From: DATDVH01 sp035290045
Lineage (GTDB): Bacteria > Patescibacteriota > Microgenomatia > UBA1406 > HO2-37-13b
Length of the DNA: 18,817 bases
Assembly: GCA_035290045.1 (NCBI GenBank)
Contig: DATDVH010000064.1
Location: 1 to 18,817, forward strand
Direction of reading: 5' to 3'
Shown here: one piece after another, positions 11,733-18,389 of the stretch
How the letters are laid out: the number at the start of each line of letters is the position of its first letter
Position numbering within the stretch: the stretch's first letter is position 1
Notes under the pieces: generated by a model
Databases searched by the model: none
Seen by the model: only the letters and a program-made list of their open reading frames with translations
Told to the model about the DNA's origin: nothing
Translations under genes and position numbers: made by a program

Positions 11733-11981
11733 ATGACACCTTTTAGTGAAAAAGTATATACCGTTGTAAAACAAATACCCAGAGGGCAAACGCTTTCATA
11801 CCAACAAGTCGCTCATATGGCGGGGAATGAAAAAGCGTATCGTGCTGTTGGGAATATCTTGAATAAGAATTATGACCCCTCAATTCCCTGTCATCGGGTC
11901 ATTCGCGCAGACGGCTCAACGGGAGGATATAATAAAGGAATAAAAAAGAAGAAAAAATTATTACAATCTGAATGTGAATAA
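11733..11981 (+). CDS. ogt: Minimal O6-alkylguanine-DNA alkyltransferase (catalytic domain only)
   Basis: The 82-residue protein is just the DNA-binding and catalytic domain of the MGMT/Ogt family, which transfers alkyl groups from O6-alkylguanine to its own cysteine. The active-site motif is IPCHRVI (51-57) with Cys53. The Arg finger is in YRAVG (Arg37). The helix-turn-helix is around LSYQQVAHMAGNEKAYRAVG (21-40). Cys53 is present, so it is not an alkyltransferase-like protein, which would have Trp or Ala there. Full Ogt/MGMT proteins are 150-200 residues and have an N-terminal domain that is absent here. The Lys-rich tail ends soon after the domain. The acyltransferase-like gene starts 9 bases downstream, so they are probably co-transcribed. 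Confidence 0.88.
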   Translation: MTPFSEKVYTVVKQIPRGQTLSYQQVAHMAGNEKAYRAVGNILNKNYDPSIPCHRVIRADGSTGGYNKGIKKKKKLLQSECE

Positions 11982-11990
11982 TAACTCAGT

Positions 11991-12760
11991 ATGGAAAAAC
12001 ACAGATATACGGCTATCCCCACAGAAAATCCAAGTAGACGAATTTTACCAGCTCGACTTATACTCACAGTATTCCCCACTGAAGTCATTGGAGACTTCTC
12101 ATCTTTTCAAAAAATAGAACAGTATATGCAGAAAGGATACGGAGTTGTTGTTAATTACTCCCATTTTTCTTCAAGCGATCATCTGCGTACGATCGGTACG
12201 TTTATCACGGAAGTTAAATCCATAGCAGAAGGAAAAATCGTCAGTCCTATCGCTGAACATCAATATAATACACCTATAAAAAAGTTCTGCCATGAGACTC
12301 ATGTGACATTGATGCCTATTATCACAAACAATACACTCACAGCATACGATCAGCAAGGAATACCCAGACCTGATAAAAATAGTTGCAGAGAAAAATATTA
12401 TGCGTATATCACGACAGCACAACAGGTATTGGATCAAGGAGGCAGTGTATTTATCGCTCCGCAAGGAGGAAGAAAACCGACATTAGGTAATGCTCTCACA
12501 CACGGACCTATCAGTAATTTACTGAAAAACTATCCAAATGAAAAACTCTTATTTGTCTGTGCAGGATAGGGATACCAGATACACTTGATTATGATACTCA
12601 AAAAACAAGAGGAGTAAACGTATTACGGCACTATACCTTAAAGATCAGTCATCCCTTCACAAGAAAAGAGCTTATGAGTATGGTACACAGAGATAAAAGT
12701 AAGATAGACATCTCTATTTTTGATGTCCTTGGCACCATCGTTCCAAAAACGTATATATAA
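11991..12760 (+). pseudogene. PlsC-like acyltransferase, frameshifted near 12566
   Basis: The first frame (11991-12569, 192 residues) shows HFSSSD, an HX4D acyltransferase box, in NYSHFSSSDHLRTI (55-68), and FIAPQGGRKPT, in the place of the FPEGTRS box, around residue 160. These suggest a glycerolipid or lysophospholipid acyltransferase, perhaps for membrane lipid remodelling. The frame stops at TAG 12567-12569, right after LLFVCAG. In the overlapping frame beginning at 12569 the sequence continues sensibly (GIPDTLDYDTQKTRGVNVLR and so on) to a TAA at 12758-12760, only 2 bases from the convergent guaA stop. Adding one A after 12566 would give CAGIGIPDTLDY and a protein of about 256 residues. 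So either the gene is freshly inactivated or the assembly lacks one base. Confidence 0.75.
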
Positions 12761-12762
12761 TA

Positions 12763-14289
12763 TCACTCCCACTCCATTGTACCAGGAGGTTTATTGGTAA
12801 TATCGTAGACTACACGATTCACTTCAGGTATCTCGTTTACTATGCGTGTGGCGATATTTTCAAGCACTTCATAGGGAAGACGACTCCAGTGGGCGCTCAT
12901 CGCATCGCATGCTTCAATACACCGTACCGCAAGAGTCTCTCCATACACACGGCTATCTCCTCGCACTCCAGTTGTTTTAATCCCGACGTAGACTGCAAAC
13001 GCCTGCCATATTTTATGAGTAAGTCCCGCACGAGTAATCTCATCTTGTATGATTGTATCTGCCACACGCACAATCCGAATTTTGAAAGGAGTCACCGACC
13101 CAATAATCCGTATCGCAATCCCAGGTCCAGGGAACGGCTGACGATATATGATCTCATCAGGAAGATGTATGAGTCTTCCTATCTGCCTCACCTCGTCTTT
13201 ATATAAAGTACGTAACGGCTCAACAAGTGTCAATTTCATCTTTTTGGGAAGTCCCGAGACATTATGATGTGATTTAATTTTATCTGAGTGTTTTGTCCCA
13301 GCGCTTTCTATAACGTCTGGATAAATAGTACCTTGTATAAGAAAACGTGCTTCCAATTTTCGTGCTTCACGTTCCAACACGGATATAAAAGTGCGACCAA
13401 TGACGTGCCGTTTTTTTTCAGGATCAGCGATACCAGCAAGCGCATGCAAAAAAACTCTGTGAGCGGAGATCACTTTTATTTTCATTTTATAGTGTTTCTT
13501 AAAAATCTTTTTTAAGCTCTCTGTTTCTCCTTGACGCATCAATCCTGAGTCAATATAACATGCAGTGAGATTTTGTCCAATCGCACGATGACTGATAAGT
13601 GCGGCAACCGATGAATCAATTCCTCCTGATAATGCACAGATTGCTTTTTGACTATGGATTACATCTGCAATACCCTGTACAAGAGTATCAACATCCGTCT
13701 GATTAATTCTGCGCTTTTTTACTCGTTCGCCACACAAACGGAGAAAATTTTTTATAATGTCATCGCCGTAGTGAGTATGAATCACTTCCGGATGGAATTG
13801 AACCCCCCATATTTTTTTTATGTCATGAGAGATTGCGGCAAAAGGAATGGTTGCTGTTGAACCAATTCCAGAAAATCCATCAGGAAGAGTAACCACTTCA
13901 TCTCCATGAGACATCCAAACTTGAAAAGAATGAGGAAAGGATGGCATAAAAAAAGAAGACGGACGAGTGAGCGAAAGTGTTGCCGGACCACTTTCTTTTA
14001 TCTTTCCTTTACGTACTGTCCCTCCCAACATATGTACGATCAATTGCAAACCATAACAGATACCAAAAAGAGGGATACCATGACTCAAGATACGAGAATC
14101 AATCGTAGGCGCATTTTTTTCATAGACTGACGCAGGTCCTCCTGAAAGAATAATACCTGCAGGCTTTTGTTTTACATTATGTTTCATTATATCTTCTGGC
14201 TGTACAATACGCACTAACACTCCCCAATCTTTTATTCGCCTTTTGATAAGATGGGTGGTTTGGGATCCAAAATCAACAATGAAAATCAT
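12763..14289 (-). CDS. guaA: GMP synthase (glutamine-hydrolysing)
   Basis: The 508-residue enzyme converts XMP, glutamine and ATP to GMP, the last step of guanine nucleotide synthesis. The N-terminal class I glutamine amidotransferase shows ILSGGPASVY (47-56), the nucleophile Cys78 in GICYGLQL, and His166/Glu168 in GVQFHPEV. The PP-loop ATP pyrophosphatase motif ALSGGIDSSVAAL is at 219-231. The C-terminal dimerisation domain ends in DITNKPPGTMEWE, the canonical GuaA terminus. Length is normal and both domains are fused, as in bacteria. Its ATG overlaps the guaB stop by 4 bases (ATGA), indicating coupled translation in a guaBA operon. Confidence 0.97.
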   Translation of the reverse strand: MIFIVDFGSQTTHLIKRRIKDWGVLVRIVQPEDIMKHNVKQKPAGIILSGGPASVYEKNAPTIDSRILSHGIPLFGICYGLQLIVHMLGGTVRKGKIKESGPATLSLTRPSSFFMPSFPHSFQVWMSHGDEVVTLPDGFSGIGSTATIPFAAISHDIKKIWGVQFHPEVIHTHYGDDIIKNFLRLCGERVKKRRINQTDVDTLVQGIADVIHSQKAICALSGGIDSSVAALISHRAIGQNLTACYIDSGLMRQGETESLKKIFKKHYKMKIKVISAHRVFLHALAGIADPEKKRHVIGRTFISVLEREARKLEARFLIQGTIYPDVIESAGTKHSDKIKSHHNVSGLPKKMKLTLVEPLRTLYKDEVRQIGRLIHLPDEIIYRQPFPGPGIAIRIIGSVTPFKIRIVRVADTIIQDEITRAGLTHKIWQAFAVYVGIKTTGVRGDSRVYGETLAVRCIEACDAMSAHWSRLPYEVLENIATRIVNEIPEVNRVVYDITNKPPGTMEWE

Positions 14290-15434
14290 ACGGTATAATT
14301 TTTTCCTGCATCACGAACCATAATTGAATGAGGATGACTTTCTAAAAATCCTGCGCGACTTATTTTGATAAAACGCGCATGAGTAATAAATTCAGCGAGT
14401 GTTTTTGACCCAACATAATACAATGAAGAACGCAAACTCCCTGCAATTTGTCGCAGATACTCACTCGCGCTTCCACGATAAGTCACTAATCCATCAATCC
14501 CTTCTGCAATCATATCTTTTTTTTCATCGCTTGGCAATTGACCATACCGCTCAGCTCCTCCCTTTTTCATCGCTTCAACTGACCCCATTCCACGATAGTG
14601 TTTGTATTTTTTGTCTTTGACTATCATCATATCTCCTGGCGATTCATCAAGCCCCGCAAGTAAAGATCCAAGCATTACCGCGTGTGCCCCGCATGCAAGA
14701 GCTTTTGCCATATCGCCAATCTGACGAATACCTCCGTCTGCGACGACCGTTACTTTTGAACCCTGCACTGCTTCAACTGCATTGGTAATCGCGGTTATCT
14801 GAGGTACACCCATACCAGTTACTATCCGAGTCGTACAGATGCTTCCCGGTCCCATACCCACGCGAAGCATATCACATCCTGCATCAATAAGAGCTTTTGC
14901 GCCTTCAATAGTCGCAATATTTCCTGCCATAAGAGGAAAAAGAGGATATTTTTTCTTAATGTAAGAAATCGTATCAATCACCGGACGCGAATGTCCATGA
15001 CCTGAATCAATAACAACTATATCGGCTCCAGCATCATGTATCGCATCAATTCTTTCATGAGAATCAGCACCAACTCCAATGGCACCGCCAACTAACAATC
15101 TTCCGTTTGCATCAACAGCGCTCTCTTGGGAATTGAATACTGTGAAAGACTTCACTTTTTCAATCATCTTTTTTTGTGTATCAATAGAGAGATTGCGATG
15201 GATGATTCCCAGTCCTCCAGCCCGTGCCATTGCCAAAGCCATATCAACTTCACATACTGTATCCATTGGAGATGCGATAATCGGTAATTTTAATACAATG
15301 CGGTCATGAAGCTTTGTTGTAAGACTCACTTCATGTCTCTTAAAATCTGCATATCGGGGAAGAAGAAGAAGATCATCAAAGGTTATTCCTTCGTAAGTAC
15401 TTATTTTATTTTGTAAAATAGATACATTATCCAT
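14286..15434 (-). CDS. guaB: IMP dehydrogenase lacking CBS domains
   Basis: The 382-residue NAD-dependent enzyme oxidises IMP to XMP, the step before GuaA. The barrel motifs are all visible: ITFDDLLLLPRYAD (17-30), ASPMDTV (54-60), and the catalytic loop GMGPGSICTTRIV (193-205) with Cys200. The mobile flap GGAERYGQLP and the phosphate loop VADGGIRQIGDMAKAL are also present. The usual 120-residue CBS pair between barrel strands is missing: the chain passes from EKVKSFTVFN (about 92-101) to AVDANGRLLVGGAIG with only a short link. It therefore should not be controlled by purine nucleotides through a Bateman module. CBS-less IMPDHs are known in several bacteria. It is read with guaA from a promoter at 15440-15467. 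Confidence 0.96.
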   Translation of the reverse strand: MDNVSILQNKISTYEGITFDDLLLLPRYADFKRHEVSLTTKLHDRIVLKLPIIASPMDTVCEVDMALAMARAGGLGIIHRNLSIDTQKKMIEKVKSFTVFNSQESAVDANGRLLVGGAIGVGADSHERIDAIHDAGADIVVIDSGHGHSRPVIDTISYIKKKYPLFPLMAGNIATIEGAKALIDAGCDMLRVGMGPGSICTTRIVTGMGVPQITAITNAVEAVQGSKVTVVADGGIRQIGDMAKALACGAHAVMLGSLLAGLDESPGDMMIVKDKKYKHYRGMGSVEAMKKGGAERYGQLPSDEKKDMIAEGIDGLVTYRGSASEYLRQIAGSLRSSLYYVGSKTLAEFITHARFIKISRAGFLESHPHSIMVRDAGKNYTV

Positions 15435-15439
15435 AGTTT

Positions 15440-15467
15440 ATTTTAGACTATAGTTTCTTTTTTGCAA
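15440..15467 (-). promoter_or_regulatory. guaBA promoter (near-leaderless)
   Basis: On the minus strand TTGCAA (15462-15467) and TAAAAT (15440-15445) are 16 bases apart, and the -10 box ends 5 bases before the guaB ATG. Spacing and -35 sequence match the promoter at 145-172. A guanine or PRPP-type leader is excluded because there is no untranslated leader. Confidence 0.55.
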
Positions 15468-15483
15468 GGGGAAAAAAGATTGC

Positions 15484-15512
15484 TTGTAATTTACGGACGA
15501 GAATAGTATCAT
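15484..15512 (+). promoter_or_regulatory. Leaderless promoter of the 15519-16485 operon
   Basis: TTGTAA (15484-15489), a 17-base spacer and TATCAT (15507-15512) are followed by six bases and the ATG at 15519. It is divergent from the guaB promoter, with the two -35 regions about 16 bases apart. Confidence 0.45.
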
Positions 15513-15518
15513 CATATT

Positions 15519-15899
15519 ATGAAAAATGATCCATCAAAAACTGCAATCTCACTTATACAAAAAATTAAGCAAGAAATTGAAGAATCAAATATATCCATAC
15601 ACACGATGATTGAAGAAGTAAAAATGATGCAATTTACTATAAAACCTATTCATGGAGATATTTCATTATTGATAAAAAAAGACCATGCCTTTATCGCAGC
15701 ATTATGGAAGCTGGGGAAAATGGATCACATTATAAGTACCGAAGCATCACAGCTGAACAACAAAGAAAAAAAAATATTCTTCAATTATATTGAGCATCAG
15801 AAACTGTCTGCTACTCAACGTATATCTTCTCATCACACCGCTGATTTTGAGGTAGAAATAGTTAAAAATAAAACCATCTCACATACAATGCTCAATTAA
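15519..15899 (+). CDS. Protein of unknown function
   Basis: I do not recognise this 126-residue protein. The N-terminal 40 residues are helical and amphipathic (AISLIQKIKQEIEESNISIH). They are followed by a mixed region with DISLLIKKDHAFIAALWKLG and a charged C-terminus containing two adjacent His (SSHHTADFEVEIV). No membrane segment, signal or metal motif is convincing. It has its own promoter and lies 7 bases before an exonuclease-like gene, so a link to nucleic acid processing is possible but only by association. Confidence 0.6.
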   Translation: MKNDPSKTAISLIQKIKQEIEESNISIHTMIEEVKMMQFTIKPIHGDISLLIKKDHAFIAALWKLGKMDHIISTEASQLNNKEKKIFFNYIEHQKLSATQRISSHHTADFEVEIVKNKTISHTMLN

Positions 15900-15906
15900 A
15901 CTTTCT

Positions 15907-16485
15907 ATGCGACATCCCCTTATCATTGATCTTGAGACAAAACATACCTTCCGCGAATATTCAGATCCCAGCAAATTAGGTATCTCAGTAATAGGAATAT
16001 ATGATTATACCGACCGCTCCTTCAAAAGTTTTACTGAACAGACAATACCCTCACTTTACCCGCTTCTTGAACATGCTTCATATATCATCGGATACAACAG
16101 TAATAACTTTGACCTTGCAGTGCTTCAAGGATATTATCCTGGCGATATAAAGCAATTTAAGACATTTGATCTTCTTGAAGATATACGTTTTATTTTGGGC
16201 AAACGATTAAGTCTTAATGATGTTGTGAATGCGACTCTGAATAAACGAAAATCAGGACATGGATTACACGCCATACATCTTTACAAAGAGGGTCAAATAG
16301 AAGAACTGATAAAATATTGCCTTGATGACGTCTCCCTTACAAAAGAATTGTTTGAATACGGCGTCACACATAATGAGATTTTTTATCCAAGTGGTGCAGG
16401 AAAAAGCAGCATAAAAGTAAGTTGGAAAAAATACCTTGAGGAATCAGACGAAAAAAAAGATATTAGCTTAACTCTTCCATTTTAA
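15907..16485 (+). CDS. DEDDy-type 3'-5' exonuclease-like protein (RNase H fold)
   Basis: The 192-residue protein has all four acidic residues of the DEDD exonuclease superfamily. LIIDLETK (5-12) gives Asp8 and Glu10. IIGYNSNNFDLAVLQ (60-74) gives Asp69. KYCLDDVSLTKELF (136-149) gives Asp141, with Tyr137 in the YxxxD form. This resembles the YprB-type RNase H-like family and the proofreading domain of DNA polymerases, but no polymerase or other domain is attached. The C-terminal tail (about 155-192) is charged and likely disordered. It probably degrades single-stranded DNA or RNA; the substrate cannot be told. It is co-transcribed with the unknown gene upstream. Confidence 0.82.
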   Translation: MRHPLIIDLETKHTFREYSDPSKLGISVIGIYDYTDRSFKSFTEQTIPSLYPLLEHASYIIGYNSNNFDLAVLQGYYPGDIKQFKTFDLLEDIRFILGKRLSLNDVVNATLNKRKSGHGLHAIHLYKEGQIEELIKYCLDDVSLTKELFEYGVTHNEIFYPSGAGKSSIKVSWKKYLEESDEKKDISLTLPF

Positions 16486-16486
16486 G

Positions 16487-16533
16487 GCCGCATCCGTTAA
16501 TAACTTGGTAGCTATTTCAATTAAAGATGCGGC
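16487..16533. repeat. Inverted repeat after the exonuclease gene
   Basis: GCCGCATC (16487-16494) and GATGCGGC (16526-16533) are perfect 8-bp complements around a 31-base AT-rich loop. It begins 2 bases after the exonuclease stop, between convergent genes. No T-run follows on either strand, so any termination role is uncertain. Confidence 0.5.
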
Positions 16534-16536
16534 ACA

Positions 16537-16572
16537 AAGGCTCGTATAGGAAGTTATTTAGGGACGAGCCTT
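16537..16572. repeat. Second inverted repeat, overlapping the phosphoribosyltransferase 3' end
   Basis: AAGGCTCGT (16537-16545) and ACGAGCCTT (16564-16572) are perfect 9-bp complements with an 18-base loop. The right arm encodes the last codons of the phosphoribosyltransferase gene, and its stop lies in the loop. It is 3 bases from the neighbouring inverted repeat, giving two back-to-back hairpins between converging genes, perhaps protecting transcript ends. Confidence 0.5.
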
Positions 16573-17178
16573 AAGAATTTCCTGATCTCTGACTTGATGA
16601 AATTCATGGTAGAATTGAGACACCGCATGAAACGAATGTGTTTTATGAAGAATAACTGCCTGGTCAAATCGTGAAGAATCCAAATCAAAAGGCGCAATTG
16701 GAACTGCAAGAATGATGGTACGTGCATGTTCTCTTTTAATATACTCAAACGCAGCCTTCATTGACGCTCCCGTCGCCACTCCATCGTCAACGATAATCAC
16801 TGTTTTATTTTGTACCTTAACATCTTTTTTGACAAATTTCACTGCATATTCTTTTTGTTTTTTAACCGCACTTTTGATCTGCTTCTGTACTACTTGTTCG
16901 TTCAATTGCAACTTTTTGATATGAGGAAGATCAAGAAAGTATTTGCCATTGCATACCGCACCGATTGCAAGTTCTTCATTGTCAGGATGCGTTATTTTTG
17001 CAATCGCAAGAAAACGATGAGAGACTCCAAGTCTTTGCGCTATCTCAAAACCCACCAATGCACCACCACGCAAAATACTTACAATAACTAACTGATCCTT
17101 ATCCTTCATGATCGTCAAATCTTTCACAATCGCCTTTGCTAATTGTTTCCCCGCATCACTTCGGTCTTTAAATAACAT
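16558..17178 (-). CDS. Phosphoribosyltransferase-family protein
   Basis: The 206-residue type I PRTase-fold protein shows the PRPP-binding motif VIIVDDGVATGAS (127-139). Its N-terminus, MLFKDRSDAGKQLA, is the FxDRxxAGxxLA start of the COG1926 group, followed by VSILRGGALVGFEIAQRLG (33-51). This group is often found alone or beside hydrolases and has no settled substrate. The motif makes PRPP or a phosphoribosylated ligand likely, but a purine or pyrimidine specificity cannot be assigned. The lone neighbourhood (convergent exonuclease, upstream tRNA-Ala on the other strand) gives no help. A minus-strand TAAAAT (17186-17191) ends 7 bases before the start, another leaderless arrangement. Confidence 0.9.
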   Translation of the reverse strand: MLFKDRSDAGKQLAKAIVKDLTIMKDKDQLVIVSILRGGALVGFEIAQRLGVSHRFLAIAKITHPDNEELAIGAVCNGKYFLDLPHIKKLQLNEQVVQKQIKSAVKKQKEYAVKFVKKDVKVQNKTVIIVDDGVATGASMKAAFEYIKREHARTIILAVPIAPFDLDSSRFDQAVILHKTHSFHAVSQFYHEFHQVRDQEILKARP

Positions 17179-17185
17179 CGTACAT

Positions 17186-17191
17186 ATTTTA
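17186..17191 (-). promoter_or_regulatory. -10 box of the phosphoribosyltransferase gene
   Basis: On the minus strand TAAAAT is followed by 7 bases and the ATG, so the mRNA would be leaderless. The overlapping TATAAT on the plus strand (17190-17195) lies 45 bases before tRNA-Ala and could drive that gene with a short 5' leader. Confidence 0.4.
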
Positions 17192-17240
17192 TAATACCTT
17201 TGTAGTTTTTACTTTTTCATTTTTAACTTTTAATTTGCAA

Positions 17241-17313
17241 GGGCCCGTAGCGTAATGGCCATCGCGCTTCCATGGCATGGAAGAGAGTAGGGGTTCAAAT
17301 CCCCTCGGGTCCA
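17241..17313 (+). tRNA. tRNA-Ala, anticodon GGC
   Basis: A 73-base cloverleaf. The acceptor GGGCCCG/CGGGTCC contains the G3-U70 pair that marks alanine tRNAs. The D arm is GCG/CGC. The anticodon stem is CTTCC/GGAAG with loop ATGGCAT, giving anticodon GGC. The T arm is AGGGG/CCCCT with loop TTCAAAT, and the discriminator is A. CCA is not encoded (the next bases are CAATAGG). A restriction-modification cassette begins directly at its 3' end, as expected for an island inserted at a tRNA. Confidence 0.96.
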
Positions 17314-17504
17314 CAATAGGAAAAAACATAAAAAGATTTAGGCAAAACAAAGGGCTTTCGCAAGATAAGCTTTCTAAACTTGCTGATTTATCGCTCAACA
17401 CGGTTGTTAAGATAGAGTTAGACGAAAGCCCAAACCCGACCATTGAGACAATCCAAAGGATTGCGAAAGCCCTTGGGGTTTCGGTTGATGATTTATTGAA
17501 ATAA
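17277..17504 (+). CDS. XRE-family HTH regulator of the restriction-modification cassette (start inside tRNA-Ala)
   Basis: The domain from IGKNIKRFRQNKGLSQ through ALGVSVDDLLK (about 60 residues) is a complete Cro/C1-type helix-turn-helix, like the controller (C) proteins of restriction-modification systems. No ATG, GTG or TTG occurs in frame between the end of the tRNA and the domain. The first available ATG is at 17277 in the anticodon loop of tRNA-Ala, which adds 13 or so tRNA-derived residues; the only other option is a non-standard ATA at 17316. So the N-terminus was probably changed when the cassette joined the tRNA, and the gene may be poorly translated. It ends 5 bases before the methyltransferase gene, so it belongs to that operon. 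Confidence 0.72.
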   Translation: MEESRGSNPLGSTIGKNIKRFRQNKGLSQDKLSKLADLSLNTVVKIELDESPNPTIETIQRIAKALGVSVDDLLK

Positions 17505-17509
17505 ATTTT

Positions 17510-18385
17510 ATGAAAACCAGTGATGATGTAAAAAAATTAGGAAACGATGAACACAAAATACTTCTTGGCGATGCTCTTTTGGCATTGAACGAAATCGAGG
17601 ACAATTCAGTTGATTTAATTTTTGCTGATCCTCCATATAACATCGGTAAAAATTTTAATGGCAAAATAGATAAATGGGAAAAAGATGAGGATTATCTCAA
17701 TTGGTGTTATGGGTGGCTCGATTTGTGTGTAAAAAAATTAAAACCACACGGCAGTTTCTATGTGATGACCTCGACACAATTTATGCCTTTCTTTGATATT
17801 TTTCTAAGGCAAAAATTAGATATTCTTTCAAGGTTGGTCTGGTCTTATGATAGTTCTGGGATACAGGCAAAAAATTTTTATGGCTCTATGTACGAACCGA
17901 TACTATTCTGTGTTAAGGATAAGGAAAACTATACTTTTAATAAAAACGATATTCTCGTTGAGGCGAAAACTGGGGCAAAAAGAAAACTAGTTGATTACAG
18001 AAAAAATCCTCCACAAGTTTATAATTCCGAAAAAGTTCCGGGGAATGTTTGGGAATTTTCTAGAGTTAGATATCGAATGGATGAATATGAGAATCATCCG
18101 ACACAGAAGCCTGTCGCTTTGCTTGAACGCATTATTAAAGCGAGCTCAAAAAAAGGAGATCTGGTTTTAGATCCTTTTTCTGGTAGCTTTACCACCTCCT
18201 TTGTTGCTAAAACATTAGGAAGAAGGTCTATAGGTATAGAATTACAAGAGGATTACGCCAAAATTGGATTAAGAAGGCTTGATTTACAGAAAGAATATAA
18301 TGGTCAAAAGTTAATTAAAGAGGCTAGAACATTTGAGAATGGGCAAGTTGAACTAGAGGGTAAATTAAGCCTCTTTACTGTATAA
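17510..18385 (+). CDS. Adenine-specific DNA methyltransferase, YhdJ-like (predicted ATGCAT)
   Basis: The 291-residue N6-adenine methyltransferase has the beta-class order. DPPYNIG (40-46) is the catalytic motif near the N-terminus, and the SAM-binding region VLDPFSGSFTT (219-229) lies near the C-terminus. Blocks such as VWSYDSSGIQAKNFYGSMYE and ENHPTQKPVALLERII match, from memory, E. coli YhdJ (M.EcoKII), which methylates ATGCAT, so this target is a prediction from homology. The gene is between an XRE regulator and a gene that runs off the window, with gaps of 5 and 4 bases, the layout of a Type II restriction-modification operon; YhdJ itself is an orphan enzyme. ATGCAT occurs at least eight times in the window, so the site is not obviously avoided. 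Confidence 0.92.
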   Translation: MKTSDDVKKLGNDEHKILLGDALLALNEIEDNSVDLIFADPPYNIGKNFNGKIDKWEKDEDYLNWCYGWLDLCVKKLKPHGSFYVMTSTQFMPFFDIFLRQKLDILSRLVWSYDSSGIQAKNFYGSMYEPILFCVKDKENYTFNKNDILVEAKTGAKRKLVDYRKNPPQVYNSEKVPGNVWEFSRVRYRMDEYENHPTQKPVALLERIIKASSKKGDLVLDPFSGSFTTSFVAKTLGRRSIGIELQEDYAKIGLRRLDLQKEYNGQKLIKEARTFENGQVELEGKLSLFTV

Positions 18386-18389
18386 CAAT

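Noticed and set aside
17189..17443. Minus-strand frame containing PRGFEPLLSS
   Set aside because: This is the translated complement of tRNA-Ala, a common false gene.
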